From: Acidovorax sp. A79
Lineage (GTDB): Bacteria; Pseudomonadota; Gammaproteobacteria; Burkholderiales; Burkholderiaceae_C
Length of the DNA: 64,000 nucleotides
Reading direction: 5' to 3'
NCBI RefSeq assembly: GCF_041154505.1
Contig: NZ_AP028672.1
Span: 2,059,001 to 2,123,000 of the forward strand
Part shown: positions 27,047 through 35,902 of the stretch, in pieces
Numbering within the stretch: position 1 is the stretch's first letter
Layout of the letters: every line of letters starts with the position of its first letter
Notes under the pieces: generated by a model
The model's input: only the letters and a program-made list of their open reading frames with translations
The model's database searches: none
What the model was told of the DNA's origin: nothing
Translations under genes and position numbers: made by a program

Positions 27047-27082
27047 AAAAAAGAGGGGCGCAGACATCCGTCCACGCCCCTC
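27047..27082 (-). terminator. Rho-independent terminator of the EF-G gene
   Basis: On the minus strand an 8-bp stem GAGGGGCG / CGCCCCTC with a 14-base loop is followed by six T residues. It lies about 50 bases after the stop codon of the EF-G gene. Confidence 0.85.
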
Positions 27083-27132
27083 CCATCTTGCGGTGCCAGG
27101 CCATCGATTCCGGCCTATCGCGCTGATTCAAT

Positions 27133-29166
27133 TCACGGCACCAACGCAGCCATCTCCCCCGCAGGCACCACCCCATAGTGGTCCAGCTGCATCGAGTACT
27201 GCGCGCGGCCCGAAGACAAGGCGCGCAGGCTGCCGATGTAGCCGAACATCTCTTTCAGCGGTACCTCGGCCTCGACCGTGGCGGCGTTGCCGCGCTGGCC
27301 CTGGCCGCGCACGATGCCGCGACGGCGGTTCAGGTCGCCAATGCTGTCGCCCAGGTACTCGGCCGGGGTGATGACCTCCACGGCCATCACGGGCTCCAGC
27401 ACCTGGGGTGCCGCTTTCGCAAAACCTTCGCGGAAGGCGGCCATGGCCGCCAGCTCGAAGGCCAGCGTGGACGAGTCGCGCTCGTGGAAGCTGCCGTCCA
27501 CCAGCGTGGCCGCGAAGTCCACGGCGGGGAAGCCGGCCACCACGCCCGTGAGGGCGGCGCGGCGGATGCCGGCCTCCACCCCAGGGATGAACTCGCGCGG
27601 CACGGCGCCGCCGACGATGCGGTTGTCAAAGCGGATGCCTTCGCCCCTGGGCAGGGGTTCGAGCAGCAACCTCACCTCGGCGAACTGGCCGGGGCCGCCC
27701 GATTGCTTCTTGTGCACATGGTGTACCTCCACACTCTTCGAAATGGTTTCACGGTAGGCCACCTGGGGGCGGCCGACCGACACGTTGACGCCGTGGCGTG
27801 CGCGCAGCTTCTCGATCGAGACCTCGAGCTGCAGCTCGCCCATGCCGGACAGAATGGTCTGGCCGGATTCGGCATCGTGCTGCAGGCGCAGGCTCGGGTC
27901 TTCGCGCAGCAGGGACTGCAGGGCCTTGGACAGGCCTTGCTGGTCCGCGCTCGCCTTGGGCTCGATGGCCACATGGATCACCGGCTCGGGCACGCTGATC
28001 TGCTCCAGCACCACGGGGTGGGCCGGGTCGCTCAGCGTGTGCCCCGTCAGCGTGTCCTTGAGGCCCACGACGGCGGCGATGTCGCCCGCCACCAGCTCGT
28101 CGCGCTCGATGTGCTTGTCGGCATGCACTTCGTACAGGCGCGACACGCGCTCGGTCTTGCCCGTGCTGGTGTTGAGCACCACGTCGCCCCGGCCCAGACG
28201 GCCGCTGTACACGCGCACGAACACCTTGGCGCCGTGGTCGTCGGTGACGACCTTGAACGCCAGGGCCTTGAACGGGTCCGCAGCGGTCTCGCCGCCTTCG
28301 CGCACGATGTCGTCCGGAGAGGGCAAGTAGTCCACCACGGCGTCGAGCAAAGGCTCCACGCCGCGGTTCTTGAAGGCCGAGCCGGCCAGCGCGGGCACGA
28401 AGGCGCCGGCCAGCACGCCCTTGCGGATGGCGGCACGCAGCACATCCACAGCGATCTCTTCGCCGTTCACGTAGGCCTGCAGCGCGGCTTCGTCCTGCTC
28501 CACGGCGGCCTCTACCAGGCGGGCGCGTGCGCGCACGGCTTGCTCGAGCAGCTCGGCGGGCACGTCGGCTTCGCGGTAGGGCGCACTCGCGTCGTCCTTG
28601 TCCCAGATGCGGGCGCGCAGGCTCAGCAAGTCCACCACGCCGCGGAAGTCGCCTTCCGCACCGATGGGGATCTGCAGCGGCACCACGCGCACGCCCAGGC
28701 GCTCTTCCATCATGGCCACCACGCGGTGGAAGTCGGCGCCCACGCGGTCGAGCTTGTTGATGAAGGCGATGCGCGGCACGCGGTACTTGTCGGCTAGGCG
28801 CCAGTTGGTCTCGGTCTGCGGCTCCACACCGGCCACGCCGTCGAACACGACGACCGCACCGTCGAGCACGCGCAGCGAGCGGTTCACCTCGATGTTGAAA
28901 TCGATGTGGCCGGGCGTGTCGATCAGGTTGAGCTGCGTGCCCTTCCAGTGCACGGTGACGGCCGCGCTGTTGATGGTGATGCCGCGCTGTTGCTCCTGCG
29001 GATCGAAGTCCATGTGCGCCGTGCCGTCGTGCACTTCGCCGATGCGATGGCTCTCGCCCGTGTAGAACAGGATGCGTTCGGTGGTCGTGGTCTTGCCCGC
29101 GTCGACGTGGGCAATGACGCCGAGGTTGCGCAGATGGGCATTGCTGGTGTTGCGTGAATTTCTCAT
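27133..29166 (-). CDS. fusA: Elongation factor G, second-type paralogue
   Basis: A 677-residue translational GTPase with all G motifs: [36 protein letters not shown] domains II-V follow, including [16 protein letters not shown] and [17 protein letters not shown]. It should promote ribosome translocation. It is somewhat shorter than the usual ~700 residues and is not in a ribosomal-protein operon (no rpsL/rpsG/tuf beside it), so it is probably a second EF-G, which in other bacteria can be specialised or stress-linked. Upstream on the same strand is an unusual leader region (29266-29523). Confidence 0.9.
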   Translation of the reverse strand: MRNSRNTSNAHLRNLGVIAHVDAGKTTTTERILFYTGESHRIGEVHDGTAHMDFDPQEQQRGITINSAAVTVHWKGTQLNLIDTPGHIDFNIEVNRSLRVLDGAVVVFDGVAGVEPQTETNWRLADKYRVPRIAFINKLDRVGADFHRVVAMMEERLGVRVVPLQIPIGAEGDFRGVVDLLSLRARIWDKDDASAPYREADVPAELLEQAVRARARLVEAAVEQDEAALQAYVNGEEIAVDVLRAAIRKGVLAGAFVPALAGSAFKNRGVEPLLDAVVDYLPSPDDIVREGGETAADPFKALAFKVVTDDHGAKVFVRVYSGRLGRGDVVLNTSTGKTERVSRLYEVHADKHIERDELVAGDIAAVVGLKDTLTGHTLSDPAHPVVLEQISVPEPVIHVAIEPKASADQQGLSKALQSLLREDPSLRLQHDAESGQTILSGMGELQLEVSIEKLRARHGVNVSVGRPQVAYRETISKSVEVHHVHKKQSGGPGQFAEVRLLLEPLPRGEGIRFDNRIVGGAVPREFIPGVEAGIRRAALTGVVAGFPAVDFAATLVDGSFHERDSSTLAFELAAMAAFREGFAKAAPQVLEPVMAVEVITPAEYLGDSIGDLNRRRGIVRGQGQRGNAATVEAEVPLKEMFGYIGSLRALSSGRAQYSMQLDHYGVVPAGEMAALVP

Positions 29167-29399
29167 GGCGAATCTTTCAATCTCTTGCGGTTGCGCCCGG
29201 CTCTGCGAGCAGCTGCCGCCTGGTTGGCTATCTGCCAGCCCAGGCGAGATGGATTCGCCTTCAGGCTAGCGTTGAATGGGTGTTGTGCTGTCGCCGAAGC
29301 CCGGGCGCACGGAACTCAAGCTCCGGCGGCCGGGAATCGTGGCAATCAACTTGTCGTAGGTACGCATAGATTGGGTGGTGAGAAAGTCTGAAAAAACAA

Positions 29400-29438
29400 A
29401 AACCCCGGAGGTGGAGCCTGCCGGGGTTTTATGGACCG
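29400..29438 (-). terminator. Strong Rho-independent terminator in the EF-G leader region
   Basis: On the minus strand AAAACCCCGG - loop - CCGGGGTTTT is extended inside by AGG/CCT pairs and followed by TTTTTGTTTTTT. It begins about 40 bases after a 14-codon reading frame and lies ~235 bases before the EF-G start, the arrangement of a transcription attenuator. Alternatively it simply ends a short transcript. Confidence 0.75.
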
Positions 29439-29478
29439 GAAGGCGCACAGCCCTCCGACACGCGATCGAGGGGCGCAA

Positions 29479-29523
29479 CTAGGGGGCGAACGATGCCTTG
29501 ATCACGTTGGTGAGAATTTTCAT
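29479..29523 (-). CDS. Possible 14-aa leader peptide (MKILTNVIKASFAP)
   Basis: ATG AAA ATT CTC ... CCC TAG encodes 14 residues. AGGAGG lies upstream on the same strand at a long spacing (13 bases). The frame is followed directly by the strong terminator at 29400-29438 and then by the EF-G gene. No known leader motif (runs of one amino acid) is visible, so attenuation is only an inference. A further 33-codon frame (29266-29367, starting MRTYDKLIATIPGRR) follows the terminator but has no ribosome site. Confidence 0.4.
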   Translation of the reverse strand: MKILTNVIKASFAP

Positions 29524-29872
29524 AAGAGCGAATTATCCTCCTCGCACAAAAAGCTTGCAAGCGACCTGGCTGCCTGCCTGCGCCTGCCGCCTCCGGCTCG
29601 GGCAAAGAACTGGCTGTTGTCTGGCCGCACGGCGTTCGAAACCTGCGCATAGCAGGGCCGAATCGACATTGCAGGCACAGCGGGCGGCAGGACGGCGCAA
29701 CTGAATCTTGCGTGCATGCCTGTCACTGCATCGAAGGTGGATGACCGCTGTAGGCCACACAGCGACTGCCGTCACGCGCGATTTTCCAACGGATGGGTGC
29801 CATCGGCGACAACAGTCACTGCCTGATCAAAACTCGGCGATGAACGGCCAGCAGGGGCATGGGCAGCACGCC

Positions 29873-31525
29873 TCATTCTCCTGTGCGCCGCCACACCAGC
29901 CCCAGCGCCTTGACTTTCTGCCAGGCACTGGCGCGTTCGTCCGAAAGCACGTCCAGAAAGTCCGACAGGCGTTTGGACTTGACCATGGTGTAAACCGTCA
30001 GCAAGGTGGTCAAGGCAAACACGACGGCAAAAATCCCCAGCTTGCGGCCCGGGGGAGCATCGGCCTCGGCCAGCAAATTCATGCCCAGGAAGCCCGTGGT
30101 CACGGTGCCGATCAGGCCAAAGATGGTCACGACCGTCAGCCTGACGACGGTGTTGGCCTGGCGGCGCAGGCTGTCCGCGTCCAGGTACTGGTTCATTTCG
30201 CCAATGCGCTCCTTGACCTCCGTGTACAGCGGGTCCAGCCCGAGGTGGTTGGCGCACATGCGGAACAGGGCACGCACCTGGGCCTGTTCGGACACCTCGT
30301 GGAACCAGTAGCGGTGCGTGAAGCGCAGAAAGCCGGCAAAGCTGTCACGGATCGTGCGCTTGAAGCGGCGCACGCTGGCGGCGTCGGCAATGTCCAGGTT
30401 TTTCAGTGCCTCGGCCAGCCGGTCCGAGAACATCAGCAGCGCCGCTTTCTGAAAATGCGCGATCAGGAACAACAAGAAATGCTGGTGCCGGAACTGCGCC
30501 AGCACCCCCCGGTCGCGGCAGACAAAAAACGGGCTGTGGGCATCGCCCAGCACCAGCAGCGAATGGCCGCTGCAAAGATACCGCGTGTTGGGAGCCGCGC
30601 CACTGTGGCTCCAGAATCGGTCGTAACAAAACCGATTTTCGAAGTCGGCCAGATGCTCTTCGGCATAGGGCAGGCTGGCGTCGTCGCTGGAGGTGGCCGC
30701 CCCGGTCACCAGGCCGAGGCGAACGAAGTCGCTGCGGCTCAGTGCGCGCGGGTTGTCCAACGCCAGAAAGGCCAGTTGCGGCATGCGGTAGTACTCGATC
30801 TGGCGGTAGCGCAGAGGCCCACTGCGCTCGGAATGGTCGCTCACCAGGGGCTCCAGCAGCCAGGCCCAGTGGGCCGCGATGCGCGGAGCACGGTGGCTGC
30901 TGACATGGGCCATGAAGAGGTCACGCTGGTTGGCATCGGACTGGGCCAGCACCTGCCCGGCGGCGTCCAGCCACTCGGCGCTGTACAGGCAGTGCTGCGC
31001 ATGGCCGTTGGCGTCCCAGCCGGCGGGGTAGCCGCGGCCAAAGCGGTACAGCAGCTCCTGTGCCTGGGCCAGCGCCAGGTCGCGGGCGCTGACCTCGACA
31101 TTGAGCAGCACCAGATCCAGGTCGAGGAAAAAGTAAAGGTCCACATGGACGATGTCGAGCGTGATCGGCGGCGCACCGGGGTGCAGCACCGCCCGCACGG
31201 CACTGACGTCGCTGCGCCGGAACACCCGCATCGGTGAACCTGCGGCGCTGCTGCCTTTCTGGCTGCGCCCCTCGCCGTACAGGAAGCGCTGCACGTAGGG
31301 CAAGAAGGTCACGAACTCGTTGTAGTGGCGCTCGTGAAAACGATCGCTGTCGCCCGTGAATTCATCCACCACCTCGCGCCAGGGCGACGCCTCGCCCATG
31401 TCCGCCAGCACCTGCCAGGGCTTGGCGTGCCGCCCCTCGGAGCCACGCACCGGCATCAGTCGCAAGGGCCACAACAGGACCTGGCGGAACTCTCGCACGC
31501 AGGCAGGATGGGACTCAACGGACAT
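29873..31525 (-). CDS. CorA-like membrane protein with long N-terminal region
   Basis: A 550-residue protein. The C-terminal third has the CorA layout: long helices, LYTEVKERIGEMNQYLDAD, then two membrane helices with the GMN signature at about 481-483 (GFLGMNLLAEADAP). The N-terminal ~350 residues are longer than in classical CorA (~320 aa in total) and contain ITLDIVHVDLYFFLDLDLVLLN. It is probably a divalent-cation channel of a divergent CorA group. AAAGG lies 8 bases before the ATG at 31525; the frame is open 26 codons further upstream. A classical CorA is encoded at 43598. Confidence 0.8.
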   Translation of the reverse strand: MSVESHPACVREFRQVLLWPLRLMPVRGSEGRHAKPWQVLADMGEASPWREVVDEFTGDSDRFHERHYNEFVTFLPYVQRFLYGEGRSQKGSSAAGSPMRVFRRSDVSAVRAVLHPGAPPITLDIVHVDLYFFLDLDLVLLNVEVSARDLALAQAQELLYRFGRGYPAGWDANGHAQHCLYSAEWLDAAGQVLAQSDANQRDLFMAHVSSHRAPRIAAHWAWLLEPLVSDHSERSGPLRYRQIEYYRMPQLAFLALDNPRALSRSDFVRLGLVTGAATSSDDASLPYAEEHLADFENRFCYDRFWSHSGAAPNTRYLCSGHSLLVLGDAHSPFFVCRDRGVLAQFRHQHFLLFLIAHFQKAALLMFSDRLAEALKNLDIADAASVRRFKRTIRDSFAGFLRFTHRYWFHEVSEQAQVRALFRMCANHLGLDPLYTEVKERIGEMNQYLDADSLRRQANTVVRLTVVTIFGLIGTVTTGFLGMNLLAEADAPPGRKLGIFAVVFALTTLLTVYTMVKSKRLSDFLDVLSDERASAWQKVKALGLVWRRTGE

Positions 31526-31811
31526 GGGGTGGCCTTTCGTCTGGTTCGTGATGCCGAGCAAAACACTTGCGGCGTGGGCACCGTGCGCCGACTGGCGGTT
31601 CATTCAGCCGACATGGCGTGGGCGCCAGCGCCCATTTCACGTGGTGCAGCCAGAAAATCAATCCCGGATTTCCTCGCGACCTGCCGAAAACCGGGCTTCG
31701 GAAACCATGCTAACCAAAACAGCGGAGGATGGGTCCATCGCATCGGCGATCGGCCCATTTCCGAGCAGGTCCGCCGTCCGCAAAAAAACCGTCAAATGTT
31801 CCCGCGTCGAA

Positions 31812-33344
31812 CTACCCAGGCGTCACCGCGTCAGGTTGCAAACGAGACGCGCTGCCACGCTGCGCAGTGGATGTGAATCGGCGTTCCACCTGCAGCAGGA
31901 AGTGCGAGAGCAAAGTGGAATACAGCTTGTCGCCCAATGCCGCATCTTCCATGCCAACATCGAGATTGGGGTTGTCGTTGATCTCGATGACATAGACACC
32001 AGAAGCCGTGGCCTTGATGTCCACCCCATAAAATCCATTGCCAACCAGGCGCGCGGAGTTGACGGCTGCCGCCAGCACCTCTGTGGGCACGTCTTGCAGC
32101 GGTACACCCTGAACCCGCCCCTCCGTGTACTTGCCATTTGCTGTGTGCTGCAGTATCTGCCAGTGCCCATTGCACATGAAGTACTTCGCCGCGAAGACCG
32201 CTTGCCCCGCCAGAACCCCGACGCGCCAGTCAAAGTCTGTGTACATGTACTCCTGCAGCAGGATGATTTCCGATTCCCTGAGCATGCCTTTCGCAATGTC
32301 CTGGAGATGCTCAAAGCTCTCCGCCTTCTTGACACTGCGGCTGAACGCACCATCCGGTACTTTCACCACCACGGGGTAGTCCAGCGTGTGCTCCATGCCG
32401 GCCAGCGTGCGCCGGCTGGCCATGCGCGTCACCGGTGTGGCAATGGCATGCTCGCGCAGAAGCTCCGCCAAAAAGGCTTTGTTCGTGCAGCGCAGGATGG
32501 ACACGGGGTCGTCTATGACCGGCATGCCCTCGGCGACAGCCTTTCTCGCAAACTGAAAGGTATGGTGCGTCACCGCGGTGGTTTCCCGAATGAACAGCGC
32601 ATCGAACTGGGTCAGGCGGGAGAAGTCCTTCTTCTCGATAAGCTCCACCGCAATTCCCATGTCCTGCCCCACATCAACCAACTTCTTGAGCGTCCTGAGA
32701 CTGGACGGAGGAAGCGGGTCATCCGGATCGTGCAGGACCGCGAGGTCCATCCGGGGCAGTGGCATGGCGACCATGGGGCGCCAGCTGCGCCGCGTGTACT
32801 GGCGGAGCGCTCGAACAAGGACCTCATCGCGCGCAGGCTCGACATCGCGAAGGTCCAACGCCTGTATTCCGCCGAGCTGCCAGTTTGCGGACTGCTCCTG
32901 CCGTTCGAGGGTGATCTCCATCAATGGACAACGGAACAGTTCAAAGCTCTTTCGAGCCAGCGGCGCCAGCACGGGGTCCTCCATGACCCCGAAGAACACA
33001 TGCAAGGTCAGCGTATTCACGGAGCCGGGGATTTCCTTCAGCGGACCGACCAGCCTATTGAGCTGCACGAACGCTTCATCAGGCTGCATTCGCTTGCGCT
33101 GAAGGCTGAGTATGGTGTCCACGCTGGGGGTGACCCGGTCGCCACGCGCCTCCGCCAGCAGGGAGCAGTAGTAGCCCATGCTGAGGTAGCCATAAGTCCG
33201 GCAAAGGTTCGTGACCTTGCGAAAACGCCCCCGGGCATCCGGCTCCTCCGCGACGAATTGATCGGCGGTGATGACTCTGATCTCGGGCTCGCTCCATCGA
33301 AAGTCTGCGAGCTTCTCCACCACGATCACATGTTCTGAAGACAA
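31812..33344 (-). CDS. RimK-like ATP-grasp ligase with RLAN N-terminal domain
   Basis: A 510-residue protein. The N-terminal ~230 residues match the RimK-like ATP-grasp N-terminal (RLAN) domain (TNLCRTYGYLSMGYYCSLLAEARG). The C-terminal half is an ATP-grasp fold with a conserved YPVVVKVPDGAFSRSVKKAE lysine segment and the Mg-binding EINDNP motif at 454-459. ATP-grasp enzymes of this type join an amino acid or peptide to a carboxylate. I start it at TTG 33344, 2 bases after the stop of the upstream gene with GGAAAG before it; no ATG fits. It is the last gene of an operon with the GNAT/C39 protein, a 40-aa peptide and an unknown protein. The substrate is not known. Confidence 0.85.
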   Translation of the reverse strand: MSSEHVIVVEKLADFRWSEPEIRVITADQFVAEEPDARGRFRKVTNLCRTYGYLSMGYYCSLLAEARGDRVTPSVDTILSLQRKRMQPDEAFVQLNRLVGPLKEIPGSVNTLTLHVFFGVMEDPVLAPLARKSFELFRCPLMEITLERQEQSANWQLGGIQALDLRDVEPARDEVLVRALRQYTRRSWRPMVAMPLPRMDLAVLHDPDDPLPPSSLRTLKKLVDVGQDMGIAVELIEKKDFSRLTQFDALFIRETTAVTHHTFQFARKAVAEGMPVIDDPVSILRCTNKAFLAELLREHAIATPVTRMASRRTLAGMEHTLDYPVVVKVPDGAFSRSVKKAESFEHLQDIAKGMLRESEIILLQEYMYTDFDWRVGVLAGQAVFAAKYFMCNGHWQILQHTANGKYTEGRVQGVPLQDVPTEVLAAAVNSARLVGNGFYGVDIKATASGVYVIEINDNPNLDVGMEDAALGDKLYSTLLSHFLLQVERRFTSTAQRGSASRLQPDAVTPG

Positions 33345-33345
33345 T

Positions 33346-34458
33346 TTATTTCTTTCCGGAGATGACGACCGCGGCAGTGCGCCTGCGGCGCCCGTATTTG
33401 GCGATCTTCTTGAATTCACCAAAGCTGATGGACACTCCGCCATCCGGGTCACTGGAACGCGCCATAGGGTCCAGAAGGCGAAAAACCGCGCCGTCAAAGC
33501 CGGTGATTACCACCCAATGTGGCGTTTTCTCCCGGTGAAGCCGCCACAGACTGATGAGGACAATGGGCAGGCTTCCCATGCGCAATTGCTCAATCACGCT
33601 TTCTGGAGAGACGGGCCGGGCATGGACAGGAACACGGTGAGCCTCCAGTTCCAACCGGAAGTCGTTTTCCACCAGCTGGATGACGTCTTTCTTGAGAGGG
33701 TCGCGCACACTGTCCATGAAGAGTGATGCGCCAGCCGCTGCATAGACCGACACGTCAAAGCCGCGGCGCAATGCCGCATGCGCAAGTCCGAAAGGACCAC
33801 ACCCACCATGGCCCGCCGCCATAAAGACCGTTGTGGCCTCACGCCATAGGCGGATTTCGGCGGCTTGATTGACAGGGATGGACGGGTCCACGGCAGACAT
33901 GGCCATCAGCAATGCGCAGGGCCCACAGGTGAAATCCAGCGTCTGGGCGTAGTGCCGCACCCGAGAGGCGTTCCCTTCTCGCGCCCGCGCGTCGTCGAAG
34001 AGGTCCTTCTGAAAGCACAAAGCGGCTTCGCCATCGCCGTAGTAGGCAAGCTTGCGGCCCATCCCCACGAATCCATGGCGAAGGAACAAGCGGTGTGCGC
34101 AGACATTGGAAGTCCTGCTCTCCAGCCTCAAAACCGCGCACCCGGCTTCTCGCGCGTCCCTGATCGCCGCGGTCAAAAGTTCAGCGGCTATGCCGGAACC
34201 CCGTACGGCAGACGCCACAGCGATCGAGTACAGGCGAGCTACAGAGGATCCCTTGCGGCGCAATACCACGCAGGCCCCCTCCAAGACTTCGCTCGATCTG
34301 CACACGAGAACGCGGGCCGACGGGCTGGCCAGCATGCGTTGCCAACTTCTGAACGAGATTCTGTCGTTCTCGAAAGCCGCGCGCTCCAGCCGATCGAGCG
34401 CGGCCAGATCGCCACGGTTCGCCGGCTCCACCTTGCTCCGATGGGAAGACGGCTTCAT
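33346..34458 (-). CDS. GNAT acetyltransferase / peptidase C39-like fusion protein
   Basis: A 370-residue two-domain protein. Residues 10-150 form a GNAT acetyltransferase with the acetyl-CoA loop in VRGSGIAAELL (about 85-95). Residues 165-365 form a C39-like papain-fold domain: Cys178 in LDFTCGPCALLMA, His314 in TPHWVVITG and Asp330 in LLDPMA form a complete triad. C39 domains normally cut Gly-Gly leader peptides; here the domain is cytosolic and has no ABC transporter. The gene overlaps the upstream 40-aa membrane-peptide gene (ATGA) and the ATP-grasp gene follows immediately, so the proteins very likely act together on a peptide. Confidence 0.85.
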   Translation of the reverse strand: MKPSSHRSKVEPANRGDLAALDRLERAAFENDRISFRSWQRMLASPSARVLVCRSSEVLEGACVVLRRKGSSVARLYSIAVASAVRGSGIAAELLTAAIRDAREAGCAVLRLESRTSNVCAHRLFLRHGFVGMGRKLAYYGDGEAALCFQKDLFDDARAREGNASRVRHYAQTLDFTCGPCALLMAMSAVDPSIPVNQAAEIRLWREATTVFMAAGHGGCGPFGLAHAALRRGFDVSVYAAAGASLFMDSVRDPLKKDVIQLVENDFRLELEAHRVPVHARPVSPESVIEQLRMGSLPIVLISLWRLHREKTPHWVVITGFDGAVFRLLDPMARSSDPDGGVSISFGEFKKIAKYGRRRRTAAVVISGKK

Positions 34459-34577
34459 CGAAGACCGCGCCCGGATTTGCGCGCGCCCCGGTCAGATAGC
34501 TTCAATGCCATCCACGCGACGCCGATCGGAACCAGCAGTACCAGCAGCGCCAGCGACACATGCACCCAGTCATCCAT
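34455..34577 (-). CDS. 40-aa single-span membrane peptide, translationally coupled
   Basis: A 40-codon gene: MDDWVHVSLALLVLLVPIGV gives one membrane helix, and the tail SDRGARKSGRGLR is strongly basic. GGAAGG lies 8 bases before the ATG. Its TGA overlaps the ATG of the GNAT/C39 gene (ATGA), the classic sign of translational coupling. Topology by the positive-inside rule puts the basic tail in the cytoplasm, where the acetyltransferase, protease-fold and ligase domains would meet it. It may be the substrate, an anchor or a regulator of these enzymes. I do not recognise a family. Confidence 0.65.
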   Translation of the reverse strand: MDDWVHVSLALLVLLVPIGVAWMALKLSDRGARKSGRGLR

Positions 34578-34658
34578 GGATCGACCTTCCGGGATCGCAA
34601 CGCCTGCGATCCGACAGCCACGCTCCCATGGATGGGGCCCACTGGATGCGGAGCGATG

Positions 34659-35006
34659 TCAATGGCACGGGAATTCCTCAGCACCAGCGACTTTCACCAC
34701 GCGGCCAAACTCGGCGTGCGGCAACACGCGCATCACGCAGCACACGGTGTGCAATACATCCTTGCGTTGCACAAGCAAGCTGAGACTTGCCCGCTCGCGG
34801 GGCCTGTCCAGACACATTCGGTACCCCCGCAACCGGGCGCCCAGAGCCGAATGAAGTGTCTTTCGCAAGTCCTGTGCGTCGGTGCATGAAGCGACCAGGG
34901 GCAGTGCCACCAGAGAGGCCGGACCGTCGCACTCCCCGGGGAAGGGCAGCATGGCCACCCGGTGCAGGCTGATCCCTGCGTATGTTTGCAGCATGTCTTT
35001 CGCCAC
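34659..35006 (-). CDS. Hypothetical protein, first gene of the ATP-grasp operon
   Basis: A 115-residue protein without a domain I can name; it contains YAGISLHRVAMLPFPGECDG and a C-terminal KDVLHTVCCVMRVLPHAEFG, with no signal peptide or membrane helix. Codon third positions are GC-rich as in the neighbouring genes, supporting real coding. A GTG start at 35006 has AAGG 7 bases upstream; an ATG four codons later is the alternative. It lies 81 bases before the 40-aa peptide gene on the same strand and so probably opens the operon. Function unknown. Confidence 0.55.
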   Translation of the reverse strand: MAKDMLQTYAGISLHRVAMLPFPGECDGPASLVALPLVASCTDAQDLRKTLHSALGARLRGYRMCLDRPRERASLSLLVQRKDVLHTVCCVMRVLPHAEFGRVVKVAGAEEFPCH

Positions 35007-35053
35007 GGGGCCACCTTCAAAAAAAGGGGTAGTGGCATCTATTGAACATGCAC

Positions 35054-35071
35054 CCAGTCTAGAAAGACTGG
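35054..35071. repeat. Short perfect inverted repeat upstream of the ATP-grasp operon
   Basis: CCAGTCT-agaa-AGACTGG, in the 190-bp gap between the ATP-grasp operon start and the end of kdpE. It could be an operator for the operon or the end of the kdp transcript; no T-run follows on either strand. Confidence 0.5.
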
Positions 35072-35197
35072 TGTAAATCGTTCGTAAAAACTGGGGTTCG
35101 AGCCGTCAATTCGTTGTCAAATTCCGCGGCCACATCACGCGACGAGGGAAACGCGCCGGGCGCACCGCTGCAGCCCTGGAGTTCATCGCTTGTGGAG

Positions 35198-35902
35198 TCA
35201 CACCGCGAGTCGGTACCCCACTCCCGATTCAGTCAGCAAGTGACGAGGCTGCGCCGGATCTGCCTCGAGCTTCTGCCTGAGATGCCCCATGTAGATGCGC
35301 AGGTAGTGGCTCTGGTCCGACCGCATCGGCCCCCACACTTCGCGGAGCAGCTGTTTCTGGGTGATGACCCGTCCCGAATTGGCGACCAGCACCGACAGCA
35401 TGCGGTACTCGGTCGGCGTCAGGTGGACTTCAACCCCGCCCTTGCGTACCAGCCGAGCGCTGCGGTCCACCTCCACGTCGCCAAAATGAAACGCTGGCTC
35501 CACCCCATCCACGGTGAGCCCATTTCCTGTCGCCGCACGCGGACGGCGAAGATTGGCACGCACGCGCGCCAGAAGCTCCCCCGTACCAAAGGGCTTGGTG
35601 AGATAGTCATCCGCTCCAGCATCGAGTGCGGAGACCTTGTCGGCCTCATCGGTGCGCGCAGACAGGACGATGATCGGCACGGCGGACCAGCCCCGCACGT
35701 CGCGGATCAGGTCAATGCCATCGCCGTCAGGCAACCCCAGGTCCAGCACCAGCAGATCGGGCTGGCGGGTACCCGCCGCAGACAGTCCTTCGCGCACCGT
35801 CGCGGCTTCATGAACCTGCCATCCTTCTGCTTCGAGCGCACTGCGAACGAAGCGCCGGATCTGCGGCTCATCCTCAACCACCAGCACGGTACGTATTTGC
35901 AT
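35198..35902 (-). CDS. kdpE: KdpE response regulator
   Basis: A 234-residue OmpR/PhoB-type regulator. The receiver domain has TVLVVEDEPQIRRF, the phospho-acceptor Asp in LLVLDLGLPDGDG and the conserved Lys in YLTKPFG. The winged-helix output domain has LTPTEYRMLSVLVANSGRVITQKQLLREVWG. With KdpD it activates kdp transcription under potassium limitation. The ATG at 35902 lies inside the end of kdpD (29-base overlap), so the two are coupled. Confidence 0.92.
   Translation of the reverse strand: MQIRTVLVVEDEPQIRRFVRSALEAEGWQVHEAATVREGLSAAGTRQPDLLVLDLGLPDGDGIDLIRDVRGWSAVPIIVLSARTDEADKVSALDAGADDYLTKPFGTGELLARVRANLRRPRAATGNGLTVDGVEPAFHFGDVEVDRSARLVRKGGVEVHLTPTEYRMLSVLVANSGRVITQKQLLREVWGPMRSDQSHYLRIYMGHLRQKLEADPAQPRHLLTESGVGYRLAV

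Noticed and set aside
27178..28797. A 539-codon plus-strand frame opposite EF-G
   Set aside because: Mirror frame of a highly conserved GTPase; His/Ala/Gly-rich without motifs.
29266..29367. A 33-codon frame (MRTYDKLIATIPGRR...) before EF-G as an independent gene
   Set aside because: No ribosome-binding site is visible; mentioned only as part of the leader finding.
31229..31812. A mobile element between the CorA-like gene and the ATP-grasp gene
   Set aside because: No inverted repeats, target duplications or transposase fragments could be seen.
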